DNA from: Lachnospiraceae bacterium UBA3287
GTDB lineage: Bacteria; Bacillota; Clostridia; Lachnospirales; Lachnospiraceae
NCBI GenBank assembly: GCA_002362155.1
Contig: DETN01000134.1
Span: 1,196-7,147 of the forward strand
DNA: 5,952 nucleotides
Direction of reading: 5' to 3'
This document shows, piece after piece, positions 1-5,927 of this stretch. The position numbers were made by a program, and so were the translations under genes. Each line of letters starts with the position of its first letter. The stretch's first letter is position 1. The notes beneath the pieces were generated by a model. The model did not search any database. It was not told where the DNA came from and saw nothing but the letters and a program-made list of their open reading frames with translations.

Positions 1-147
1 CTGGCGGAGGAATTCTCCGGAGAGAAAGCCTCCTGGAACAAGACCAAGTACATGAATCCCGTCGCCATTGCCAGGAACGGGGGCTGGCGCTATACCTTCG
101 GAAACATGTTTTACGCAGATCTGGTGACCCAGTATCTGATCCTGTAG
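1..147 (+). CDS. C-terminal end of an unrecognised protein (5'-truncated by window edge)
   Basis: The frame is open from base 1 to a TAG at 145-147 and gives 48 residues ending in ADLVTQYLIL. Third codon positions are mostly G or C (for example CTG, GCC, TCC, AAC, ACC, GTC), as in the peptidase gene further right, which supports real coding over the other open frame. The visible part is rich in aromatic residues and glycine (NGGWRYTFGNMFY) and has no catalytic motif I can name. The gene runs towards a hairpin terminator about 55 bases past its stop and is convergent with the transporter gene. The start and most of the protein lie outside the window. I do not recognise the family and assign no function. 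Confidence 0.7.
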   Translation: MAEEFSGEKASWNKTKYMNPVAIARNGGWRYTFGNMFYADLVTQYLIL

Positions 148-202
148 GAGACTTAAAAATACAGGGACCGGAAGAACAGAAAGAAATAAAGAGAAGATAA
201 AA

Positions 203-231
203 AACCTTCCGGCAGCGCCGGAAGGTTTTTT
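203..231. terminator. Bidirectional Rho-independent terminator between convergent genes
   Basis: An 11-bp perfect stem (AACCTTCCGGC at 203-213, GCCGGAAGGTT at 217-227) closes a 3-base loop. It is followed by a T-run at 226-231 on the plus strand and preceded by an A-run at about 199-204, which becomes a T-run on the minus strand. It therefore fits termination of the rightward partial gene and of the leftward transporter gene, which ends at 252. Confidence 0.92.
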
Positions 232-251
232 CATGGAATTGTTTTATACGG

Positions 252-1193
252 TCAGGCCCCGGTCTCCGCTTCAGGCGCCCGGGCCTGCTTTTTCTCCCCT
301 GCGGGAAGCTGGGAGAGCAGGATGGAGACAAACATGAGGGCGCAGCCGGAAAGCTCTCTGACGGACAGGGTCTGATGGAGGATCAGCCAGCCGGTCAGGG
401 CCGCGAAAACGCTCTCCAGGCTCATGACCAGGGAGGCGATGGTGGGATCCAGGTGCTTCTGGGTGATGACCTGGAGGGTATAGGCGATGCCGCTGGACAT
501 GACGCCCGCATACAGGATGGACCAGAAGGCCAGCTGCAGGGAGGGCAGGGTGGGGGTCTCAAAGATAAACATGAAGACAGTGGACAGGAGGGCCTCCGCA
601 AAAAACTCCAGGCAGGTCAGAAGGATCCCGTTCATCAGGGGGGCGTACCGGTTGATCGAAAGGATCTGGAAGGCAAAAAGGAAGGCGGAGAGAAGGACCA
701 GGGAATCTCCCTTTTCCAGGTAAAAGCCGCCCTGCATGCTCAGGAGATAGAGGCCTGCCACCGACAGAAGGACGCAGAGCCAGACCCTGGCCGGGACCTT
801 TTTCTTAAGAAAGATGGACAGGATGGGGACGATGACCACGTACATGGTGGTGATAAAGCCCGCCTTGGCGGTGGTGGTATAGGCTATGCCGGCCTGCTGG
901 GCCCAGGAAGCGGCAAAGAGAAAGAAGCCGCAGATCATGCCGCCTTTCAGCTTTGCCCCCCGGGGCAGGGCGTCCCTGCCAGAGGGGACGTCTGTGTCCT
1001 GAAGCGCCGGAAAGATCCTTTGCAGGCGCAGGAGAAGGACCATGAGGAGCCAGCCGATCCAGGAGCGGGCCGCCAGAAAGGTAAAGGGACCCACGTAGGA
1101 AGCGCCTACGGACTGGGCCACAAAGGCAGAGCCCCAGATCAGGGCTGCGAGTGTCAGCAGAAGGGTATAAAAAAGTTCGTTTTTCTGTTTCAA
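252..1193 (-). CDS. EamA/DMT-family membrane transporter
   Basis: This is an integral-membrane protein of the drug/metabolite transporter superfamily with two EamA repeats. About ten hydrophobic segments can be followed along the 313 residues. Family-typical stretches are visible: IWGSAFVAQ and VGPFTFLAAR in the first helices, TTAKAGFITTMYVVIVPI in the middle of repeat one, and PTIASLVMSLESVFAALTGW plus ELSGCALMFVSILLSQL near the end. The C-terminal tail is charged and presumably cytoplasmic. The frame extends upstream to a GTG at 1230-1232. I prefer the TTG at 1191-1193 because GGAGG (1200-1204) lies exactly 6 bases before it, giving an N-terminus of MKQKNELFY directly before helix one, whereas the GTG has no clear ribosome binding site. 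The substrate cannot be told; members export amino acids, nucleotides or small drugs. It is convergent with the partial gene at the left and divergent from the nitroreductase operon. A long plus-strand open frame over it is a shadow. Confidence 0.93.
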   Translation of the reverse strand: MKQKNELFYTLLLTLAALIWGSAFVAQSVGASYVGPFTFLAARSWIGWLLMVLLLRLQRIFPALQDTDVPSGRDALPRGAKLKGGMICGFFLFAASWAQQAGIAYTTTAKAGFITTMYVVIVPILSIFLKKKVPARVWLCVLLSVAGLYLLSMQGGFYLEKGDSLVLLSAFLFAFQILSINRYAPLMNGILLTCLEFFAEALLSTVFMFIFETPTLPSLQLAFWSILYAGVMSSGIAYTLQVITQKHLDPTIASLVMSLESVFAALTGWLILHQTLSVRELSGCALMFVSILLSQLPAGEKKQARAPEAETGA

Positions 1194-1221
1194 GGAAAGC
1201 CTCCGTATACGGCTGGAGCCA

Positions 1222-1248
1222 GATAGTGTCACAGTGAGTTACTCTATC
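1222..1248. promoter_or_regulatory. Imperfect 27-bp inverted repeat in the divergent intergenic region
   Basis: The outer arms GATAG (1222-1226) and CTATC (1244-1248) are perfect. By my reading 9 of 13 positions pair overall across the centre at 1235. It lies in the transporter gene's presumed leader and overlaps the alternative GTG start. It could be an operator for a dimeric regulator or a hairpin in the leader; no T-run follows, so it is not a terminator. Its function is unknown. Confidence 0.3.
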
Positions 1249-1268
1249 ACAAAGAGAAGAGGCTTTCC

Positions 1269-1274
1269 AGTATA
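1269..1274 (-). promoter_or_regulatory. Possible -10 element for the transporter gene
   Basis: Read on the minus strand, bases 1274 to 1269 are TATACT, matching five of six consensus -10 positions, about 75 bases upstream of the preferred TTG start. No convincing -35 lies 16-18 bases further upstream (around 1297-1292 the sequence is GCTTTC), so this is only a candidate. The overlapping TATATT on the plus strand has no good -35 either. Confidence 0.3.
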
Positions 1275-1325
1275 TTTAAGGCGGGGATGGAGAAAGCGGT
1301 GCCTGAAGAGAGGTGATCCGGCAGG

Positions 1326-1354
1326 TTCACAGACGGGTTTTTGTGTAGTAGAAT
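1326..1354 (+). promoter_or_regulatory. Sigma-A-type promoter of the nitroreductase-pepF operon
   Basis: TTCACA (1326-1331) and TAGAAT (1349-1354) each match five of six consensus positions and are separated by exactly 17 bases. Transcription would start near 1361, leaving a leader of about 43 bases before the ATG at 1404. No equally good plus-strand pair is visible elsewhere between 1194 and 1404. Confidence 0.65.
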
Positions 1355-1372
1355 CAGTTCAGAAAAGAAAAG

Positions 1373-1389
1373 GCCGCAGGGCCTGCGGC
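1373..1389. repeat. 17-bp perfect palindrome in the nitroreductase leader
   Basis: GCCGCAGG (1373-1380), a single central G, then CCTGCGGC (1382-1389). It begins about 12 bases after the predicted transcription start and ends just before the ribosome binding site (AGGA at 1394-1397). It could be a repressor operator or an RNA hairpin that affects initiation or mRNA stability. No T-run follows, so it is not a terminator. Confidence 0.5.
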
Positions 1390-1403
1390 GGAAAGGAATA
1401 CCT

Positions 1404-1985
1404 ATGGTCAAGGATCTGATCATTAAAAACAGGAGCTGTCGCGGCTATGACGAGTCCTATACATTTACTGAGGAGCAGCTGAAAAACTACGTGGACGGAG
1501 CGAGGCTTGTCGCTTCTACCGTCAATCTCCAGCCTCTTAAATATTTCATCGCCTGGAAGAAGGAGGACGTGGACAAAGTCCAGTGCAGGATCAGATGGGC
1601 CAGGCAGCTTCCCCAGATGACCCTTCCCCACCCCGGCATGTGCCCCACCGGTTTTGTGGTCATCTGCCAGGATACGAACATTTCTGACAACCTGGCCCGT
1701 TTCATGAAGGACGTGGGCATCGCAGCCCAGTCCATCCTGCTGATGGCTGTGGAAGAGGGCCTGGGCGGCTGCATGATCGGCAGCTTCAGGCCCGACGAGA
1801 TAGCGGAAGGCCTTGGCCTTGCCGACAATCTCCATCCCCTTCTGGTGGTGGCCCTGGGAAAGCCTGCCGAGACCATTGTCCTGACGGATGTGGGAGAAGA
1901 CGGAAATACGGCTTACTACCGGGATGAGAACGACGTCCACTACGTTCCCAAGCGAAGCCTTGAGGAACTTGTTATTAACGGCTGA
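1404..1985 (+). CDS. Nitroreductase-family FMN-dependent oxidoreductase
   Basis: A 193-residue protein with the nitroreductase fold; such enzymes bind FMN and reduce nitro compounds, quinones or other electron-poor substrates with NAD(P)H, usually in the cytoplasm as homodimers. Visible family marks are the N-terminal basic flavin-phosphate segment KNRSCRGYD (residues 8-16), ASTVNLQPLKYF (about 38-49), the helix GIAAQSILLMAVEEGLGGCMIGSF (central glycines at 121-122), ALGKPAE (150-156), and a closing YYRDENDVHYVPKRSLEEL. This is the short subfamily common in anaerobic Firmicutes; the physiological substrate is unknown. I chose ATG 1404 because AGGA (1394-1397) sits 6 bases upstream. The frame extends back to a TTG at 1341, but that would include the palindrome and part of the promoter. 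It is the first gene of an operon with pepF, 14 bases apart. Confidence 0.93.
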   Translation: MVKDLIIKNRSCRGYDESYTFTEEQLKNYVDGARLVASTVNLQPLKYFIAWKKEDVDKVQCRIRWARQLPQMTLPHPGMCPTGFVVICQDTNISDNLARFMKDVGIAAQSILLMAVEEGLGGCMIGSFRPDEIAEGLGLADNLHPLLVVALGKPAETIVLTDVGEDGNTAYYRDENDVHYVPKRSLEELVING

Positions 1986-1999
1986 AGGAAAGGATAAAA

Positions 2000-3802
2000 A
2001 TGGAACAGAGAGTACCGAAAAGAAATGAGGTTCCCGCTGAGCTGACATGGGACCTCTCGGATATCTATAAGGATACGGCGGCCTGGGAGGCCGACGGTAA
2101 AAAAGCCATGGACCTGGCGGACCAGCTGGCTGCCATGGAAGGCAGGGCCGCGGAAAGCGCATCCTCCCTGCTTCGAGCCATGGACCTTTATGCGGAGTGC
2201 ATGGAGAGGACCTATTCCGTATACTCCTACGCCATGATGAAAAACGACGAGGATACCAGGGAAAGCGCGGGCCAGGAGCTGGTCTTCAGGGCCCAGAGCC
2301 TGAACACAAAGGTCTCTGAGAAGATCTCTTTCCTGGAGCCGGAGATCCTCTCCCTGCCCTCCAAGACCCTTGCCTCTTACTTTGAAAAAGAGCCAGGCCT
2401 ATCCGCCTACAGGGTGGCCATCCGGGACATGGTCCGTTTAAAGGACCACTCCTTAAGCAAGGAGGCGGAGCGCCTTCTGGCCTCTGCCGGGGAAATGGCC
2501 CAGGTCAGCGTCAACACCTTCGGCATGCTGACGGACGCGGACATGAAATTCCCTTCCGTCATGAGAGAGGGCGGGGAGATCCAGATCACGGGCGGCCGCT
2601 TTGTCCCCCTACAGATGTCCCCCGACAGGGACCTGCGCCGGGAAGTCTTTGAGAAGTTCTACGGGACCTATAAGCAGTTCGGCAATACCCTGGCTTCTCT
2701 CTACGACGGACAGATCCGCCAGCAGATCTTCTTTGCCAGGGCCAGGAAGTATCCTTCCACCTTCGAAGCCGCCGTGGCCGGGGTGGACGTATCCTCCGCT
2801 GTCTGCGACAACCTGATCGAGTCGGTCCACAGGGGCCTTGACAAGATGTACCGCTATGTCCGCCTGCGCAAAAAGATGCTGGGGGTGGAAGAGCTCCACA
2901 TGTACGACGTCTATACCCCCATCGTAAAGGACTTCGAAATGAAGGTCTCCTACGAAGAGGCAAAGGAGATCTCTCTGAAGGCCCTGGCCCCTCTGGGAGA
3001 GGACTACCTGGCCGTGGTCCGAAAGGCCTATGAGGACAGGTGGATCGATGTAATGGAGAACGAGGGCAAGAGGAGCGGCGCCTATTCCGGCGGCGTCTAC
3101 AGAGTCCATCCCTACATGCTGCTCAACTACAACGGGACCCTGGACGATGTCTTTATCCTGGTCCACGAGATGGGACACTCCCTCCACACCTGGCTCTCCG
3201 CGAGGAACCAGAGCTTTCTGAATGCGGATTACAAGATCTTTGTGGCCGAGGTGGCTTCCACCACCAACGAGCTGCTCCTTATCCACTACCTGCTGGACAG
3301 GGCTTCCTCCAGGGAAGAGAAGGCCTATCTGATCAACCATCTGCTGGATTCCTTCAAGGGGACCCTCTACCGCCAGACCATGTTTGAGGAATTCGAGAGA
3401 AAGACCAACCTTATGGCGGAAGCGGGACAGCCTCTGACGGCATCTGTTCTTTCCGATACCTACATGGAACTGAACAGGCTCTACTTCGGCCCCGACATGG
3501 TCTCCGACGACCTGATCGCCTGGGAATGGAGCCGGATCCCCCACTTCTACTACAACTTCTATGTCTATCAGTATGCCACCAGCTTTGCGGCGGCAGCGGC
3601 TATATCCAGAAAGATCCTGGAAGGGGAAGAAGGAGCGGTGGAGAACTATCTGAAGTTCCTCTCCAGCGGCTGCACCAAAGATCCCATCAGCCTTCTGAAG
3701 ACGGCAGGGGTGGATCTGTCCACAGGAAAGGTAGTGGACGAAGCCCTGGAGGTCTTTGAGGACGCCATCCGTCAGATGGAAGAGCTGTTTGCAGAAGAAT
3801 AA
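2000..3802 (+). CDS. pepF: Oligoendopeptidase F (M3 family zinc metallopeptidase)
   Basis: A 600-residue cytoplasmic zinc endopeptidase that cleaves short and medium oligopeptides, recycling imported or signal-derived peptides. The zinc site HEMGH is at residues 389-393, with the third ligand probably E417 in the stretch FVAEVASTTNE. Near the C-terminus HFYYNFYVYQYATSF (starting at H515) supplies the conserved His/Tyr residues of the M3 active-site region. The N-terminus (RNEVPAELTWDLSDIYKD) is the standard PepF opening, and an N-terminal helical oligopeptidase-F domain (very roughly 110-180) precedes the M3 catalytic domain (about 200-585). Length is full for the family, with no frameshift. 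The ribosome binding site AAAGGA is at 1989-1994, and the gap from the nitroreductase stop is 14 bases, so the two genes are cotranscribed and end at the terminator at 3812-3845. No signal peptide. Long antisense frames here are shadows. Confidence 0.97.
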   Translation: MEQRVPKRNEVPAELTWDLSDIYKDTAAWEADGKKAMDLADQLAAMEGRAAESASSLLRAMDLYAECMERTYSVYSYAMMKNDEDTRESAGQELVFRAQSLNTKVSEKISFLEPEILSLPSKTLASYFEKEPGLSAYRVAIRDMVRLKDHSLSKEAERLLASAGEMAQVSVNTFGMLTDADMKFPSVMREGGEIQITGGRFVPLQMSPDRDLRREVFEKFYGTYKQFGNTLASLYDGQIRQQIFFARARKYPSTFEAAVAGVDVSSAVCDNLIESVHRGLDKMYRYVRLRKKMLGVEELHMYDVYTPIVKDFEMKVSYEEAKEISLKALAPLGEDYLAVVRKAYEDRWIDVMENEGKRSGAYSGGVYRVHPYMLLNYNGTLDDVFILVHEMGHSLHTWLSARNQSFLNADYKIFVAEVASTTNELLLIHYLLDRASSREEKAYLINHLLDSFKGTLYRQTMFEEFERKTNLMAEAGQPLTASVLSDTYMELNRLYFGPDMVSDDLIAWEWSRIPHFYYNFYVYQYATSFAAAAAISRKILEGEEGAVENYLKFLSSGCTKDPISLLKTAGVDLSTGKVVDEALEVFEDAIRQMEELFAEE

Positions 3803-3811
3803 AGATAAGAG

Positions 3812-3845
3812 AACGGCACAGCCCATAAAGCGGCTGTGCCGTTTT
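3812..3845 (+). terminator. Rho-independent terminator of the nitroreductase-pepF operon
   Basis: A 12-bp perfect stem (AACGGCACAGCC at 3812-3823, GGCTGTGCCGTT at 3832-3843) closes an 8-base loop and is followed by TTTT at 3842-3845, ten bases after the pepF stop. The T-run is short but the stem is strong. It separates the operon from the antitoxin/ATPase cassette. Confidence 0.88.
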
Positions 3846-3911
3846 GCCTGCTTTCGGGGCAAAAAAGAGAGTCCGACACATTCCATATCAGAGGGGGAAA
3901 GAAGAGTTGTA

Positions 3912-3938
3912 TTGACATTGTGCGCACACTATGATAAT
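3912..3938 (+). promoter_or_regulatory. Promoter of the antitoxin-ATPase cassette
   Basis: A perfect -35 TTGACA lies at 3912-3917, with a -10-like region at 3930-3938. GATAAT (3933-3938) is 15 bases from TTGACA. The alternative TATGAT (3930-3935) is 17 bases from a weaker -35, TTGTAT at 3907-3912. Which hexamers are used cannot be settled by eye, but promoter activity here is likely. The next gene starts at 3968. Confidence 0.7.
3919..3928. promoter_or_regulatory. Operator-like palindrome TGTGCGCACA inside the promoter
   Basis: A perfect 10-bp inverted repeat sits between the -35 and -10 elements. This is where ribbon-helix-helix antitoxins of the RelB/DinJ type commonly bind to repress their own operon. 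The antitoxin encoded 39 bases downstream is the obvious candidate ligand; that pairing is inferred. Confidence 0.6.
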
Positions 3939-3967
3939 GTAGCCTTTGTAAGGAGGAATAGTCCCCT

Positions 3968-4183
3968 ATGGCATCAACAAATATTAATATCAGGATCGAT
4001 TCGGAATTAAAAGAAAATGCAGAAGCGCTGTTTTCTGATCTCGGACTGAGTATGACAGCAGCCATCACTATTTTTTTAAAAAGCTGTGTAAACAGCAACG
4101 GCATACCGTTTGAGCTTCGACGAAATCACCCGGCCAAAGAAACTGCGCCTTCAACGGAAATCTGTGAAGAACAGACGCAGTGA
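3968..4183 (+). CDS. RelB/DinJ-family antitoxin, short form
   Basis: A 71-residue protein with the N-terminal ribbon-helix-helix of RelB/DinJ antitoxins: beta strand NINIRIDSELK (residues 5-15), helix ENAEALFSDLGLS, helix MTAAITIFLKSCVNSNG, then the family signature IPFELR. Members dimerise to bind operator DNA and use their C-terminal tail to neutralise a RelE/YafQ-type RNase. Here the tail after IPFELR is short (NHPAKET then about 12 residues), where relatives usually have 85-100 residues in total, so toxin neutralisation may be reduced or lost; the DNA-binding part looks intact. AAGGAGG (3950-3956) precedes the ATG by 11 bases, a rather long spacing. No RelE-like toxin follows; instead an ATPase-nuclease gene starts 40 bases after the stop. 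Self-repression through the palindrome at 3919-3928 is likely. Confidence 0.85.
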   Translation: MASTNINIRIDSELKENAEALFSDLGLSMTAAITIFLKSCVNSNGIPFELRRNHPAKETAPSTEICEEQTQ

Positions 4184-4211
4184 GGATCCGAATTTGCGGG
4201 GAGTTTCGAAC

Positions 4212-4217
4212 AGGAGG
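4212..4217 (+). promoter_or_regulatory. Ribosome binding site that fixes the ATPase start
   Basis: AGGAGG is followed by a 6-base spacer and ATG at 4224-4226. The consensus-perfect site argues for independent translation of the ATPase and against use of the upstream in-frame TTG at 4110. Confidence 0.8.
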
Positions 4218-4223
4218 AATCGA

Positions 4224-5810
4224 ATGAAGAAATTTAATACTACTGCGGTATGTATACCGTCAAAGCATTACATGGTCGATCTTACCGACCGTATCAGAGA
4301 GATTGGGAAGATGGTAGACGCTGGGGAATACTTTGCCATAAATCGTGCACGGCAGTACGGTAAGACTACGACACTTAACCTTCTGAGGAAATACCTGTCA
4401 GATGAATATGATGTGATCAGTCTGACTTTTCAGGCTATTGGAGAAGCCGGATTTGAATCGGAGCAGTTGTTTGTCAAAGCATTCTGCAGACTGCTCATGA
4501 AGAAACCTGGCAATTACAGACTGATTCCAAATGAAATAAAAAAACATTTCGAGGACTTCCTTGGAAGAACAGAGAGGGAAGCGGCTCTGGACGAATTGTT
4601 TATTGCGTTTTCAGAGTGGTGTACCATATCGGAAAAACCCCTTGTCCTGATTGTCGATGAAGTGGACAGTGCGACAAATAATCAGGTTTTTCTTGATTTT
4701 CTTGCGCAGCTAAGGGATGGCTATATTAGCAGGGAAACAGATGATGATGCTGCTTTTCAGTCGGTTATCCTTGCCGGAATAACAGATGTCCGGCATTTGA
4801 AGACCAGAATATGGCCGGAAGATCAGCATAAGATGAACAGTCCCTGGAACATTGCCTCAGACTTTGACATTGATATGAGCCTTTCCGAATCCGGAATAAA
4901 GGGAATGCTGGATGAATATGAAGCGGACCATAAAACCGGTATGGACACATCGGCTATAGCAAAACTTTTGCGGGATTATACAAACGGTTATCCTTTCCTG
5001 GTAAGCAGGATCTGTCAGCTGATTGATGAAGAAGTCGGAAGGCGCACAGGTCTGAAAGATGCATGGACTTCGGCTGGATTTGACGAAGCCGTTAAACTGC
5101 TGCTTGCTGAAAATAATACGTTGTTTCAGTCGCTTACTAAAAATCTGAATAATCTGCCGGAACTGAAAGCATCGATCCGGAGTATTCTTATGGAAGGAAC
5201 GAGACTGACCTGGAACGGACAGCAGGACGCCATCTCTATAATGCAGATGTACGGACTGATCCGGAACGAGCACAATACAGTAAAGATCGCCAATAGAATT
5301 TTTGAAACTTTGCTTTACAACCTTTTTCTCTCGGATGAAGAATTCAAAAACAATGCTTTTTCCAGAGAAGGGGATCTGGCGAAAAATATATTTGTGAAGG
5401 ATGGCTGTCTGGATGTGAGAATGATTCTCGAAGGCTTCATCAGGACATATCATCAGATTTTCGGACCACTGGAAGACAGGTTTCCCGAAAAAGACGGCAG
5501 AGAACTGTTTCTGCTTTATCTGAAACCGATCATCAACGAGACAGGCAATTACTATATTGAAGCACAGACGAGGGATCAGAAAAGAACAGACGTGATTATA
5601 GACTATCTGGGTCAGCAGTATATTATCGAAATGAAACTGTGGAGAGGGGAACGATACAATGCCGAAGGTGAAAAACAGATCAGTGAATATCTGGACTACT
5701 TTGGCCTTTCAGTAGGATATATGCTGAGTTTCAATTTCAACAGGAATAAGGAGACAGGTGTCAGGCGGGTAGTAATCGGAGACAAAGTCATATATGAAGG
5801 GACCGTTTAA
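4224..5810 (+). CDS. AAA-like ATPase with C-terminal PD-(D/E)XK nuclease domain
   Basis: A 528-residue protein of the AAA-like ATPase group (AAA_35/AAA-ATPase_like type) common and often multi-copy in Clostridia and Bacteroidetes. The P-loop is YFAINRARQYGKTTTL with K47 and T48, lacking the usual first glycine. Walker B is LVLIVDEVD (D145, E146). SVILAGITDVRHLK (180-193), SPWNIA (206-211) and NGYPFLVSRICQL (254 onward) are family hallmarks. The C-terminus carries a PD-(D/E)XK-type core: E446, D456 in RTDVIIDY, E469-M-K471 in IIEMKLW, and a QxxxY motif (Q485, Y489). An ATP-dependent nucleic-acid nuclease is inferred; the true role of the family is not established. The start is ATG 4224 because AGGAGG (4212-4217) sits 6 bases upstream; the same frame is open back past a TTG at 4110, but that would overlap the antitoxin gene. 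Codon use is more AT-rich than in pepF, consistent with horizontal transfer. It is probably cotranscribed with the antitoxin. Confidence 0.9.
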   Translation: MKKFNTTAVCIPSKHYMVDLTDRIREIGKMVDAGEYFAINRARQYGKTTTLNLLRKYLSDEYDVISLTFQAIGEAGFESEQLFVKAFCRLLMKKPGNYRLIPNEIKKHFEDFLGRTEREAALDELFIAFSEWCTISEKPLVLIVDEVDSATNNQVFLDFLAQLRDGYISRETDDDAAFQSVILAGITDVRHLKTRIWPEDQHKMNSPWNIASDFDIDMSLSESGIKGMLDEYEADHKTGMDTSAIAKLLRDYTNGYPFLVSRICQLIDEEVGRRTGLKDAWTSAGFDEAVKLLLAENNTLFQSLTKNLNNLPELKASIRSILMEGTRLTWNGQQDAISIMQMYGLIRNEHNTVKIANRIFETLLYNLFLSDEEFKNNAFSREGDLAKNIFVKDGCLDVRMILEGFIRTYHQIFGPLEDRFPEKDGRELFLLYLKPIINETGNYYIEAQTRDQKRTDVIIDYLGQQYIIEMKLWRGERYNAEGEKQISEYLDYFGLSVGYMLSFNFNRNKETGVRRVVIGDKVIYEGTV

Positions 5811-5894
5811 ACAGGCATACGTAATTGAGAAAACCGAGCCGGCGTACTTCTGAAAATACTCATAAGGTGAACACAGAAAAACAGTGAATGCATT

Positions 5895-5927
5895 AAGCCA
5901 CAGCTTCTTTTGGGAACTGTGGCTTTT
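5895..5927 (+). terminator. Rho-independent terminator after the ATPase gene
   Basis: The stem AAGCCACAG (5895-5903) pairs with CTGTGGCTT (5917-5925) and is extended, after a one-base bulge, by TTC/GAA inside the loop. T-rich sequence (TTTT at 5924-5927, then CTATTTT) follows. It ends the cassette about 85 bases after the ATPase stop. I see no gene between 5811 and 5952. Confidence 0.82.

Noticed and set aside
375..1226. Long plus-strand open frame (283 codons) opposite the transporter
   Set aside because: It is an antisense shadow: low-complexity, rich in Gly, Gln, Asp and Lys, no domain, no ribosome binding site, while the minus strand encodes a clear EamA protein.
1359..2162. 267-codon minus-strand open frame over the nitroreductase
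   Set aside because: Antisense shadow with a proline/arginine-rich start; the sense strand is a conserved nitroreductase.
2609..3886. 425-codon minus-strand open frame across pepF
   Set aside because: It lies antisense to a textbook PepF, has no recognisable motif, and reads through the operon terminator. Its length follows from the GC-rich codon use of the sense gene.
3756..4010. 84-codon plus frame bridging the pepF end and the antitoxin start
   Set aside because: It spans a terminator and a promoter, overlaps two better genes in other frames and shows no family resemblance.
4857..5453. 198-codon minus-strand frame inside the ATPase gene as a possible hidden toxin
   Set aside because: No RelE/YafQ-like features, no ribosome binding site or promoter seen, and the sense frame has conserved motifs throughout.
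5811..5894. Possible remnant toxin gene after the ATPase
   Set aside because: All frames are broken by stops within a few codons and no toxin-like segment can be read; the stretch just leads to the terminator.
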